DNA from: Sphaerisporangium album
GTDB taxonomy: Bacteria > Actinomycetota > Actinomycetes > Streptosporangiales > Streptosporangiaceae
Assembly (NCBI RefSeq): GCF_003323745.1
Contig: NZ_QOIL01000020.1
Location: 121,053 to 185,052, forward strand
Direction of reading: 5' to 3'
DNA: 64,000 nt
Shown here piece after piece: positions 16,989 through 25,129 of the stretch (its first letter is position 1; each line of letters opens with the position of its first letter). The position numbers and the translations under genes were made by a program. A model generated the notes under the pieces. That model was not told the origin of the DNA. It was given only the letters and a program-made list of their open reading frames with translations, and searched no databases.

Positions 16989-18002
16989 TCAGGCCTGCCC
17001 CGAGGCGAGCGCGATGAGCCGGGCCGCCTTCAGCTCGGTCTCGCGCCACTCGCGCTCCGGGTCGGAGCCCCAGGTGATGCCGGCTCCGGTGCCGAAACGG
17101 ATGAGGTCGCGCTCGACCCAGAAGGTGCGGATGCCGACGGCCAGCGCGGCCTCGCGCCGGTCGGCGTCGACCCAGCCCACTGCCCCACAGTACGGCCCCC
17201 GGGGCTCAGGTTCGAGTTCATTGATGATACGCAGGGCCGAGGACTTCGGCGCGCCGGTCACCGAACCAGGCGGGAACGTCGAGGCGAACAGCTCGGCCCA
17301 GCCCTGTCCCGGCGCCAGCCGGGCGCGGACGGTCGAGACCAGGTGGACGAGGCCGGGATGCTCCTCGACCGCGCACAGGGACGGGACCGTGACCGACCCC
17401 ACCTCGGCCACCCGGCCGAGATCGTTGCGCACCAGGTCGACGATCATGACGTTCTCGGCGTAGTCCTTCTCCAGGAGGTCCTCCGCGGTCACCCCCGTCC
17501 CCTTGATCGGCCCGGACTCGACCACGTCCCCCGAACGCGAGAGGTACAGCTCGGGCGAGGCGGAGACCAGGGTCATCCCCGGCACCACCACGGTCGCGGC
17601 GTACGGCGCGGGGTTGCCGCGCGCCAGCCGGCCGGCCAGCACGAGCGGGTCGGAGTCCGGGGGCAGCTCGGCGGTCAGGACGCGGCACAGGTTGGCCTGG
17701 TAGACCTCGCCCTGCTCGATGTAGGCCCGGATCCGCCGGACGCCGTCCTCGTAGCCCTCCCGGTCGAGCGAGCCGGTCCACCGCAGGGAGGCGGGCCAGG
17801 GGCCGGCCGGCCGGGGCAGCGGGGCCGGGCGCACGTCGTCGAAGCGGGCGCAGGTGACCTTCCCCTCGTAGGTCACCACGACGGCCCACCAGCCGGTGGC
17901 GTCCAGGGCCGCGAGGTCGGTGGTCACATCCCGCAGCCCGGTCGCCAACCGGCCTCCGACATGGGCGAAATACACCCTTCCATTGTCTCGCGGTCCGGCC
18001 AC
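16989..18002 (-). CDS. pabB: Aminodeoxychorismate synthase component I
   Basis: 337 residues of the chorismate-binding enzyme fold. Signatures are VYQANLCRVL, the ESGPIKGTG motif at about 165-173, YAENVMIVDLVRNDLGRV and PPGSVTGAPK, the last two lining the chorismate/Mg site. It combines chorismate with ammonia to form aminodeoxychorismate, the step before PabC. No glutamine amidotransferase domain is fused or adjacent, so the glutaminase subunit must be elsewhere. At 337 residues it is shorter than anthranilate synthase component I, as usual for actinobacterial PabB. The GTG at 18002 is used; a second GTG (VYFAHVGG) nine codons inside is a plausible alternative. Confidence 0.88.
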   Translation of the reverse strand: MAGPRDNGRVYFAHVGGRLATGLRDVTTDLAALDATGWWAVVVTYEGKVTCARFDDVRPAPLPRPAGPWPASLRWTGSLDREGYEDGVRRIRAYIEQGEVYQANLCRVLTAELPPDSDPLVLAGRLARGNPAPYAATVVVPGMTLVSASPELYLSRSGDVVESGPIKGTGVTAEDLLEKDYAENVMIVDLVRNDLGRVAEVGSVTVPSLCAVEEHPGLVHLVSTVRARLAPGQGWAELFASTFPPGSVTGAPKSSALRIINELEPEPRGPYCGAVGWVDADRREAALAVGIRTFWVERDLIRFGTGAGITWGSDPEREWRETELKAARLIALASGQA

Positions 18003-18044
18003 TCGCCCGCCCCGCCCGGGAGACGCTCGCCTACATCCTCACTG

Positions 18045-19640
18045 TCAGGCGAGGGGGCCGGTGACGGACTCGGCGGCGGTGACCAGCGCGCCGTCGCCGA
18101 CCATCCGGACCACGGCCTCGATCTCCGGGGCGAGGAACCGGTCCGGGCCGGGGCCGGGGACCTCCTGGCGCAGCGCGGCGACCACGGCGCCCGTCGCGGG
18201 GGCGGGCCGGAGCGGCCGGCGCAGGTCGATGGCCCGCGCGGCGGTCAGGATCTCGATGGCCAGCACGCGCGTGAGCCCGTCGATCGAGCGGCGCAGCTTG
18301 CGCGCGGCCGACCAGCCCATGGAGACGTGGTCCTCCTGCATGGCCGAGCTCGGGATCGAGTCGACGCTCGCCGGGACCGCCAGGCGCTTGAGCTCCGAGA
18401 CGATCGCCGCCTGCGTGTACTGGGCGATCATGTGCCCGGAGTCCACGCCCGGGTCGCCGGCCAGGAAGGCGGGCAGGCCGTGGCTGCGCGCGACGTCCAG
18501 CATGCGGTCGGTCCTGCGCTCGGCCATGGAGGCGACGTCGGCCAGGGCGATCGCCAGGAAGTCCAGCACGTAGCCGACCGGCGCGCCGTGGAAGTTGCCG
18601 TTCGACTCCACCCGGCCGTCGTCGAGCACGACCGGGTTGTCGATCGCCGAGGCCAGCTCCCTGCCCGCCACCACGGCGGCGTGCGCGGCGGTGTCGCGGG
18701 CGGCCCCGGCCACCTGGGGCGCGCAGCGCAGCGAGTACGCGTCCTGCACGCGGGTGCACGAATCGTCACGGTGGGAGGCCATGATGCCGGAATCGCGGAG
18801 CAGCGCCCGCAGGTTCGCCGCGGAGTCCGCCTGACCTGGGTGGGGCCGAAGGGCCTGCAGGTCGGCGGCGAAGACGCGGTCGGTGCCGAGCAGGGCCTCC
18901 ACGGACATGGCCGCGCCGACGTCGGCGGCCCGGAACAGCCGGCCGAGGTCGTCCAGGGCGAGCACGAGCATGCCGAGCATGCCGTCGGTGCCGTTGATCA
19001 GGGCGAGCCCCTCCTTGGCCACCAGCTCGACCGGCTCCAGGCCCGCGCGCTTCATCGCCTCCCGCGCGGGCCTCAGCACGCCCTCGCCGTCCCGCACGTC
19101 GCCCTCGCCCATGAGCGCGAGCGCGACGTGGGACAACGGCGCCAGGTCCCCCGAGCAGCCGAGGCTCCCGTACTCGTGGACGACCGGCGTGATCCGCGCG
19201 TTCAGCAGGCCCGCGAGCAGCGCGGCGGTGGCGGGTCGCACGCCGGTGTGGCCGGTCGCCAGCGTGTGCAGGCGAAGGAGCATCATCGCGCGCACGACCT
19301 CGGCCTCGACCTCGGGGCCCGACCCGGCGGCGTGCGAGCGGATCAGGGAGCGCTGCAACTGGGCGCGCAGCTCCGGGTCGATGTGCCGGGTGGCCAGGGC
19401 GCCGAAGCCGGTGGACACGCCGTAGGAGGGGGTGGGGCTGGCGGCCAGCTCGTCCACGCGGGCACGGGCCTTGGCCATGGCCGTGACCGCCTCGTCGGTG
19501 AGGCGGACGGCGGCGCCGTGCCGGGCCACCTGGACGACGTCGGCGAAGCCCAGCGGGCGCGGGCCGACCTCGACGACGGCGGCGGCCCGGACCGGGCCGT
19601 CGTGATGCTCCCCGAAGTTCACGACCTCGTTGTCGCGCAT
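18045..19640 (-). CDS. hutH: Histidine ammonia-lyase
   Basis: 531 residues, first enzyme of histidine degradation, converting histidine to urocanate and ammonia in the cytoplasm. The MIO electrophile motif is C162-S163-G164 in GSLGCSGDLAPLSH, the Cys-Ser-Gly variant also known in Streptomyces enzymes. SYGVSTGFGALA (about 72-83) carries the catalytic Tyr loop, and SSAMQEDHVSMG near residue 410 is also diagnostic. The ATG at 19640 follows AAGAGAG. No other hut gene is beside it, so the pathway is dispersed. The gene ends 42 bases before pabB begins, so they may be co-transcribed. Confidence 0.94.
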   Translation of the reverse strand: MRDNEVVNFGEHHDGPVRAAAVVEVGPRPLGFADVVQVARHGAAVRLTDEAVTAMAKARARVDELAASPTPSYGVSTGFGALATRHIDPELRAQLQRSLIRSHAAGSGPEVEAEVVRAMMLLRLHTLATGHTGVRPATAALLAGLLNARITPVVHEYGSLGCSGDLAPLSHVALALMGEGDVRDGEGVLRPAREAMKRAGLEPVELVAKEGLALINGTDGMLGMLVLALDDLGRLFRAADVGAAMSVEALLGTDRVFAADLQALRPHPGQADSAANLRALLRDSGIMASHRDDSCTRVQDAYSLRCAPQVAGAARDTAAHAAVVAGRELASAIDNPVVLDDGRVESNGNFHGAPVGYVLDFLAIALADVASMAERRTDRMLDVARSHGLPAFLAGDPGVDSGHMIAQYTQAAIVSELKRLAVPASVDSIPSSAMQEDHVSMGWSAARKLRRSIDGLTRVLAIEILTAARAIDLRRPLRPAPATGAVVAALRQEVPGPGPDRFLAPEIEAVVRMVGDGALVTAAESVTGPLA

Positions 19641-19655
19641 GGTGTCACTCTCTTG

Positions 19656-19830
19656 CTAGGTAACTGGCGTATTGGATGTTAGCCCCTTACAGGGGAACAT
19701 CGCCGCCAGGCCCTTCCTGCCCAGGTCGGTGAGCTGGAGCACGCGCCTGGTGGTCCCGCGCCGGTACCAGTCGCGCTCCAGCAGCGCGCGGGTGATCTCG
19801 GCGCCGTTGTGCCACCATGTCTCGACGCTA
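19656..19830 (-). pseudogene. Remnant of a winged-helix regulator C-terminus
   Basis: A reading frame with no start codon encodes WWHNGAEITRALLERDWYRR, then VLQLTDLGRKGLAAMF, and stops at 19656. This resembles the last 45 residues of ArsR-type winged-helix proteins (recognition helix, beta-wing, V.LT..G...L). Upstream codons in the same frame reach no start and show no family match. It lies directly before hutH and is too short to act alone. The call rests on pattern resemblance only. Confidence 0.3.
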
Positions 19831-19981
19831 ACCCACCCACGCTTCGGCCCGCACCGAAGCGTCCCCGGCCCGCGACGCCCCTCACGTGGGCGTTTCCCTC
19901 GCGTGGGCGCCGGGGCGATCCCCCGAGCACGGGACCGCCGCCGGGCTCACGGGGCACGGAGGGCCGGGGTGCGATTTCGGT

Positions 19982-20010
19982 TTGGGGAGTTGGCCGGGAT
20001 TCGCTAGAGT
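19982..20010 (+). promoter_or_regulatory. Promoter of the Gly-Cys-Val tRNA cluster
   Basis: TTGGGG (19982-19987) and TAGAGT (20005-20010) are separated by 17 bases, and the first tRNA begins 36 bases after the -10. The arrangement fits the principal vegetative sigma factor. The 170 bases upstream hold no other gene on this strand. Confidence 0.65.
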
Positions 20011-20046
20011 TCTCTGCGTGAGGCCGGGTGTTCACCGGCCGATCAC

Positions 20047-20119
20047 GCGGACGTGGCTCAGCTGGTAGAGCATCACCTTGCCAAGGTGAGGGTCGCGGGT
20101 TCGAATCCCGTCGTCCGCT
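20047..20119 (+). tRNA. tRNA-Gly (anticodon GCC)
   Basis: Acceptor stem GCGGACG/CGTCCGC, anticodon arm TCACC/GGTGA with loop TTGCCAA giving GCC, and T-arm GGTTCGAATCC. Discriminator T at 20119; CCA not encoded. First of three clustered tRNAs. Confidence 0.96.
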
Positions 20120-20149
20120 CGGAGAGGTCTCCACAGAGGGGGCTTGCCC

Positions 20150-20220
20150 GGTGGAGTGGCCGAGAGGCGAGGCAGCGGCCTGCAAAGCCGCGTACACGGG
20201 TTCAAATCCCGTCTCCACCT
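20150..20220 (+). tRNA. tRNA-Cys (anticodon GCA)
   Basis: Acceptor stem GGTGGAG/CTCCACC, anticodon arm GCGGC/GCCGC with loop CTGCAAA giving GCA, T-arm GGTTCAAATCC, discriminator T at 20220. CCA not encoded. Confidence 0.96.
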
Positions 20221-20231
20221 CTGTTGTACCG

Positions 20232-20306
20232 GGGCGATTAGCTCAGTGGGAGAGCGCTACCTTGACACGGTAGAGGCCACTGGTTCAATCCCAGTATCGC
20301 CCACCA
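20232..20306 (+). tRNA. tRNA-Val (anticodon GAC)
   Basis: Acceptor stem GGGCGAT/ATCGCCC, anticodon arm CTACC/GGTAG with loop TTGACAC giving GAC, T-arm GGTTCAATCC. The discriminator A at 20303 is followed by an encoded CCA (20304-20306), unlike its two neighbours. Confidence 0.96.
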
Positions 20307-20503
20307 CCACCCGCAGCACATCCGGGCCGATCTGGTCGGCCGGCCGCCGAAGTCCCGCTCAGGGCACTTGGCGGCCTTCTCCTTTTCCGGCCGGTATCGG
20401 TCTTCCGTGCTCCTGTCAGGCGTGAGGCCGGCAGAGGGTGCCCGGCCGGACAGGTTCACCGCACGGCATCGGAGACGTCAGGCCGGGCCTGACGTGCGCG
20501 CGG

Positions 20504-21520
20504 TCACAGTTCGGCGTGATGGCCGAGTCCGGTGGGCGGGGGGCCGGTGGGCAGGGCGATCTCATGAGGGTCGGCCGGGCGGCGGCGGATCAGGTATTCG
20601 GCGACGCCCAAGGCGGCGGCTCCCAGTATCACCTCGCTCACCGTGGAGACCAGGCGGCTGGCCAGGGCGACCACCGCGGCGGCCGGGGCGGGCAGGACCA
20701 GGGTGAGGGCGGCCGTCATCACCGCCTCGCGGACGCCGATGCCGTCGGGGATGAAGACGCTCGCGATGCCGATCGTCGTGGCCAGCGTGAACGCACCGAC
20801 GCACAGCGCCAGCGACCGCGCCGGGGGCGCGCCCATCGCGATGGCCAGCGGCCACACGTGCAGCCCGGTGACCGCCCACGAGACGGTCTGCCAGGCGACC
20901 GCCAGCCGTACCCCGCGGGCCGAGGCGGCCTTGGCCGCGTCGGGCCGGCGCAGCAGCCGCAGCAGCAGCGCGGAGCTTCGGTTGATCAGTTGCGGACGCA
21001 CCAGGACGACCACGATCAGCACGGCGGCCCCCGCCAGCCACGCCGCCCGCGCGCCCAGCAGCTGCACCCCGGCGAGCAGCCCGACCGTGAGCCCGCTGAG
21101 CAGGACCAGGCTCATGACCAGCGCCGAGATGCTCATCAGCCGCCCGAAGGTGACGCCGTTGGCCGTGGCCACCTTCGTGATGGCGATCATGCCCGGCACC
21201 CGTCCCGGTACGTACTTGGACAGGAAGCCCACGAAGAAGATGCGGACGACCCGGGGCTCGCTGACCGGCGCGCCGGTCTCCAGCAGCACGACGCGCCAGG
21301 CCAGGAACCCGAACGACAACCCCGCCATACCGGCCAGCAACGAGCAGGCCAGCAGCAGGCTGATCTGCCCGGTGTCGCGCCGCGAGAACAGGACGGCGAC
21401 GACGCTCCAGTCCAGCCGGGTGAGCGTCAGCACGATCGCGCCCGCGACGACCAGCGCGAACGCGGCGATCAACGCCCGCGCCAGCGGGCGCGGCAGCCGG
21501 GGAAGCCGGAGCGCCCTCAC
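20504..21520 (-). CDS. Flippase-like membrane protein (LPG synthase TM-domain family, UPF0104)
   Basis: 338 residues with about eight hydrophobic helices and the FLSKYVPGRVPGM motif that marks the lysylphosphatidylglycerol synthetase transmembrane domain family. Members flip or act on lipid-linked substrates and are often encoded with glycosyltransferases. The catalytic aminoacyl domain of MprF is absent. The GTG at 21520 overlaps the stop of the preceding glycosyltransferase by four bases (GTGA), so the two are translationally coupled. It is the last gene of the minus arm of the GT2/EEP cluster. Moving or presenting a glycolipid made by the adjacent enzyme is a reasonable inference. Confidence 0.85.
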   Translation of the reverse strand: MRALRLPRLPRPLARALIAAFALVVAGAIVLTLTRLDWSVVAVLFSRRDTGQISLLLACSLLAGMAGLSFGFLAWRVVLLETGAPVSEPRVVRIFFVGFLSKYVPGRVPGMIAITKVATANGVTFGRLMSISALVMSLVLLSGLTVGLLAGVQLLGARAAWLAGAAVLIVVVLVRPQLINRSSALLLRLLRRPDAAKAASARGVRLAVAWQTVSWAVTGLHVWPLAIAMGAPPARSLALCVGAFTLATTIGIASVFIPDGIGVREAVMTAALTLVLPAPAAAVVALASRLVSTVSEVILGAAALGVAEYLIRRRPADPHEIALPTGPPPTGLGHHAEL

Positions 21521-22599
21521 TCGCGCGCACCGGCCGGCGGCGCGGCGGCCAGGCCGGTCCTGACCGGCTCTCCCTGCCGGCGGCCCAGCTCGTAGGCGAC
21601 GCGCAGCAGCCCGACGCAGGCGCCGAGGAAGAACGCCGTGTGGAAGCAGAGCTGCATCCAGGTGACCCACAGCGCGAACCCGGTGCCCCGGTGGCGGCGG
21701 GCGAACCCGAGGAATCTCCGGTTCATCCACGCGAACACCCCGAACGTCACCGCGGGCACGGCCAGCAGCCAGGGGCTGAGGAACGCGAGCGGCAGCGTGA
21801 GGAAGGTGGCCGTCGCCGACGCGGAGGAGATCCGAGGCGGTTTGCGGCGCTTGTGCTGGCCCGTTCCGATCATGTTGAGCTGGAAGCCGACCCTCCCGTC
21901 GTCGCGCAGCCGCCGCGCCCTGACCATGATCACGGGAAGGGTGGTGGACCGGACGAACCGCTCCGCGAGGCACGCCCAGAACTTGTCCTCGTCGTCGGCC
22001 TTCGTGACCACGGAGGTGGTCACCACCAGCCGGTAGCGGGCCGGGACCCGCGTGCCGAACTCGAAGTCCTCGCCGTCGCGCAGCCGCTCGTCCAGCCGCC
22101 CCGCCTCCTCGAAGACGTGACGCGGGATCAGCGTGCAGGACAGGAACGTCGCCGTGGTCTGACCGCGCTCGTAGTGCTCGCACAGGACCCGGTAGCGCTC
22201 CACCGGGCCGTCGTCGTACAGCGGTTCCCTGTCGTAGATGCCCTGGACCATCCCGGCGTCCGGCGTCTCGCGGTACGCCTTGACCGCGTTGTGTACGGCG
22301 TCCGGCGCCAGCGCCGTGTCGGAGTCCACGAAGAACAGCAGCGGGGCCGAGGTGCTGTCCACCCCGAGGTTGCGCGCCCCGGCCGGGCCCTGGTTGCGCG
22401 GCGGCTCGACGATCGCGCACGGGAACTCCCGCGCTATCTCCAGCGAGCCGTCGGTGCTGACGTCGTCGACGACGACCACCTCGGCCGCCGGGTACGTCTG
22501 CGCGTACACCGACTCCAGGCAGGCCCGCAGGGTCTTCTTCTTGTTGTAGTTCGGCACGATGACCGCGACATCCGCACGCCAGGCCACCACGTCAGGCAT
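21517..22599 (-). CDS. Family 2 glycosyltransferase with C-terminal membrane helices
   Basis: 360 residues. The GT-A catalytic domain (about 8-240) has VAVIVPNYNKKKTLRACLES, the DDVSTDGS nucleotide-binding motif and DSD as the metal-binding DXD-like element. DGEDFEFG, corresponding to the acceptor ED motif, lies near residue 180. Two or three hydrophobic segments at about 255-330 would hold it in the membrane. It is related to the three plus-strand GT2 proteins of this cluster but is the most divergent. It lies 10 bases after the EEP phosphoesterase gene and overlaps the flippase-like gene, making a three-gene operon. Donor and acceptor unknown; a membrane-embedded acceptor is likely. Confidence 0.88.
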   Translation of the reverse strand: MPDVVAWRADVAVIVPNYNKKKTLRACLESVYAQTYPAAEVVVVDDVSTDGSLEIAREFPCAIVEPPRNQGPAGARNLGVDSTSAPLLFFVDSDTALAPDAVHNAVKAYRETPDAGMVQGIYDREPLYDDGPVERYRVLCEHYERGQTTATFLSCTLIPRHVFEEAGRLDERLRDGEDFEFGTRVPARYRLVVTTSVVTKADDEDKFWACLAERFVRSTTLPVIMVRARRLRDDGRVGFQLNMIGTGQHKRRKPPRISSASATATFLTLPLAFLSPWLLAVPAVTFGVFAWMNRRFLGFARRHRGTGFALWVTWMQLCFHTAFFLGACVGLLRVAYELGRRQGEPVRTGLAAAPPAGARE

Positions 22600-22609
22600 A
22601 TCGTTCCCT

Positions 22610-23836
22610 TCATCGGCTCACCGACAGGACCACGCGCTGGGCGCGATGGTCGGACAGCCCCGCGGCGCCGGGCAGTTCGTAGCTGTGCACGGTCACGTCG
22701 GGGGTGGTGTACATCCAGTCGATCCGCCACAGTTCGGCGGAGCCTGCCAGATAGGTCGCCGGGTACAGCGACGAGAGCGCCGGGGTCTGGTCGACCAGTC
22801 CTTCGGGAAGCAGGCGGCGGATTCCCATCGCCGGGGAGGTGTTCAGGTCGCCGGCCAGCACCACGGTGTTCCGGTTGGCCGCGACGTCCGCGCGGATCGC
22901 CCGGTAGCTCGCCTCGCGCCGGAGGGTCCTGCTGTGATTGATGTCGCGGGATTCGGCGCTGTACAGCCGCCATTCGAGCGGGGGCTGGGAAATCTGCCCG
23001 TCGTAGAAGGAAATGACCTTTCCGTTCACGTCGATGTCGGTCCGCAGCGTCTCGACCGTGTAGCCCTCGGTCCAGTCCCGGAGCGATTCGGGGATCTCCT
23101 TCTGGTCGGCCGGCAGCCACGGGCGCAGGTCCAGGCCGCGGTGCCCGGCGATGGGGAACCGCGAGAGCGTGACCTGCTCGCCGGACACCGCGACCTGGTA
23201 GCCCGGGAACTCACGGCGAAGCTCCGCCAGCTTGTCGATGCGCAGGGCCATGTCGCCCGTCCAGCGCTTGGTCCGCATGTCCCCCGCCGCGGTGTCGACG
23301 TACAGGTACTCCATCAGCAGATAGACGTCGGCGTTCAGCTTGTGGAGGTAGTCGTAGAACCCGGGGGAATACCGGTCGCCGTTGGCGGTGCGCCAGTCCT
23401 GGTCCCAGAACTCGGTGTTCCAGGCCACCACGCTGATGGCTCCTGGCGGCGCGGGCGGCGGCGTGTACCAGAGGGTCGCGTAGTTGACCCCGCTCTGCCC
23501 GGCGGAGAGCAGGGCGGTGACGACCAGCAGCGACATGATCCGCCAGCGGACCGGACGGGCCAGCGGCGCGACGATCATCAGCAGCGCGGGGACCGCCAGG
23601 AACAGCAGCGGCGGGATCAGGTCGACCGGCGCCCACAGCGACGTGCGCCCGCTCGCCAGCAGATGGCAGACCACGAACAGCAGCCACGCGACCGAGGCGG
23701 TCACGACCAGCTTGGTGCCCCGGCACCAGCGCCGCCGCGGGCGGACGAAGTGTCCCAGGCGCGCGGCCCAGCCCGTCCGGGGCTGAGATGACGCGCCGGC
23801 CAAGTGCTCATCGATCACGACGTCCCGGTCGCTCAT
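22610..23836 (-). CDS. Membrane-anchored endonuclease/exonuclease/phosphatase (EEP) family protein
   Basis: 408 residues. Three hydrophobic helices at about 40-125 precede an EEP catalytic domain. That domain starts at AISVVAWNTEFWDQDW (metal-binding Asn) and contains YLLMEYLY with the expected Glu, GDLNTSPAMG (active-site Asp and Asn) and the final LSDHRAQ His. The EEP fold includes phosphodiesterases, sphingomyelinases and inositol-phosphate phosphatases, so it could cleave a phosphodiester or pyrophosphate of a lipid-linked sugar outside the cell. ATG 23836 follows GAGGTGG. It heads the minus arm and has a close paralogue at the end of the plus arm (27261-28418). Its promoter carries SARP-like repeats. 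Confidence 0.87.
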   Translation of the reverse strand: MSDRDVVIDEHLAGASSQPRTGWAARLGHFVRPRRRWCRGTKLVVTASVAWLLFVVCHLLASGRTSLWAPVDLIPPLLFLAVPALLMIVAPLARPVRWRIMSLLVVTALLSAGQSGVNYATLWYTPPPAPPGAISVVAWNTEFWDQDWRTANGDRYSPGFYDYLHKLNADVYLLMEYLYVDTAAGDMRTKRWTGDMALRIDKLAELRREFPGYQVAVSGEQVTLSRFPIAGHRGLDLRPWLPADQKEIPESLRDWTEGYTVETLRTDIDVNGKVISFYDGQISQPPLEWRLYSAESRDINHSRTLRREASYRAIRADVAANRNTVVLAGDLNTSPAMGIRRLLPEGLVDQTPALSSLYPATYLAGSAELWRIDWMYTTPDVTVHSYELPGAAGLSDHRAQRVVLSVSR

Positions 23837-23866
23837 CGGCACCACCTCGGTGAGTAGCCAGCGTTG

Positions 23867-23972
23867 AACGTACTGAGGGGATCTTGTCGCTTTCTTGTCA
23901 GCGCCGCCACGGGAGGGCGCGGCCGCTGCGGGAGGGCGCGACAAGAATGGGACAAGCCCAGATGGCTAGCGT
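23867..23972. promoter_or_regulatory. Mirror-image divergent promoters with SARP-type direct repeats
   Basis: Plus arm: GACAAG at 23940-23945 and again at 23951-23956 (11-base period), then ten bases, then TAGCGT (23967-23972). Minus arm: GACAAG at 23899-23894 and 23888-23883, also 11 bases apart, then ten bases, then TACGTT (23872-23867). Both arms therefore share the layout GACAAG-N5-GACAAG-N10-TANNNT. SARP regulators are known to bind direct repeats of about seven bases with 11-base periodicity about eight bases before the -10, so this is a strong candidate target for the SARP encoded 4.4 kb away at 28399. Two CGGGAGGGCGCG-type repeats lie between the arms. Confidence 0.7.
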
Positions 23973-24032
23973 GATCCGGACGCGAGGTCCTGCGCACACG
24001 GAAGCGACGACCTCTGGCCACGGGAGCACATC

Positions 24033-25040
24033 ATGAGTCGGGAGCACCCGCTAGTCTCGGTCATCATCCCCAGCTTCAACCGATCCGACGTGTTGCGACT
24101 CTGCCTGGATGCGGTGAAGAGGCAAACTTATCCGCATATCGAGGTCATCGTCGTGGATGACTGCGGCACCGAGGACGCGGCGCGGGTGGCCGCCTCGATG
24201 GGGGCCAAGGTGCTGCGCACCGAGGCGAACGGCGGCCCCACGCCGGCGCGCAACCTCGGCGCCGCGCACGCCACCGGGGAGATCCTGATCTTCCTCGACG
24301 CCGACATCGCCCTCGACCCGGACGCCGTCCAGAACGCCGTGGACATAATGGCGGCCAGGCCGGAGATCGGCGCCCTGGGCGGCATCCTGCTCCCGGAGTC
24401 ACTGATGTCCCAGAGCCTGGCCTCGCGGTACCGCGCCCTCCAGATGTACCGCTGGTGGATGCCGGCCCACCGTCCGACGCTGGAGCTGCACGCGTCCATG
24501 CTCGCCGTGCCCGCCAAGGTGTGGGCGGAGATCGGCCCGTTCGACCCGGCGCTGCGCGAGACCGTGTCCGCCGACTATCGCACCCGCGTGCAGCCGTTCT
24601 ACGAGGTGAAGCTGACCGACACGGTCCGCGGGCGCAAGGACCACGACGCCACGGTGCCGACGATCCTGCGCAAGGTGTTCCGCCGCGCCCGCATCAGCGC
24701 CATGGACTGGCGCAAGGGCGAGACGCCCGGCGACTCGGTGCCCCGGGCGATCGGCGGCGTCCTGCTGCTGGCCTCGGTCCCGTCGCTGGCGCTGCCCCTG
24801 GTGGCGGGACGGATCGGCCTGGCCGTCCCGCCCGCGCTGGTCGCCGCCGCCATCGCCCTGGACGCCGACACCTACCGCTTCGCGTTCCGTCACCGGGGCG
24901 CGGCCTTCGGCCTCTACTTCACCGGCGTGCACGTCACCGTCACGTTCGCGGGCGCCCTCGGCGGAGCGCTCGGCGTGCTGCAACGCGTGGCGGTCTCCCG
25001 GCTGAACAAGCGCGCCGAGCTGCTCGCCGCCCAGGAGTAG
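24033..25040 (+). CDS. Family 2 glycosyltransferase with C-terminal membrane helices
   Basis: 335 residues. The GT-A domain has PLVSVIIPSFNRSDVLRLCL, DDCGTED and FLDADIALDPDA (DXD-like). The SADYRTRV region near residue 180 replaces the ED acceptor motif, and RGRKDHDATVPTILRKVFRR follows. Hydrophobic segments fill about 235-315. It opens the plus arm of the cluster, 60 bases after the SARP-like promoter. Compared with the next two GT2 proteins it is the more diverged copy. An 89-base gap separates it from the next gene. It probably adds a sugar to a membrane-bound acceptor. Confidence 0.87.
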   Translation: MSREHPLVSVIIPSFNRSDVLRLCLDAVKRQTYPHIEVIVVDDCGTEDAARVAASMGAKVLRTEANGGPTPARNLGAAHATGEILIFLDADIALDPDAVQNAVDIMAARPEIGALGGILLPESLMSQSLASRYRALQMYRWWMPAHRPTLELHASMLAVPAKVWAEIGPFDPALRETVSADYRTRVQPFYEVKLTDTVRGRKDHDATVPTILRKVFRRARISAMDWRKGETPGDSVPRAIGGVLLLASVPSLALPLVAGRIGLAVPPALVAAAIALDADTYRFAFRHRGAAFGLYFTGVHVTVTFAGALGGALGVLQRVAVSRLNKRAELLAAQE

Positions 25041-25129
25041 GCGGTGGCGCGCGTCATCGGCGCCGGCTTCGGCCGGACGCCGGCGCCGCAAGACGCACGT
25101 GGACACGATGACCCTGGAGGACATTGATC

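Noticed and set aside
18045..19640. Aberrant MIO motif (Cys-Ser-Gly instead of Ala-Ser-Gly) in HutH as a sign of changed activity
   Set aside because: Cys at this position is a known variant in actinobacterial histidine ammonia-lyases and still forms MIO.
20047..20306. tRNA cluster as the attachment site of an integrated element carrying the GT2/EEP cluster
   Set aside because: No integrase, no duplicated tRNA 3' end and no plasmid or phage genes are visible in the window. The composition of the cluster is like its surroundings.
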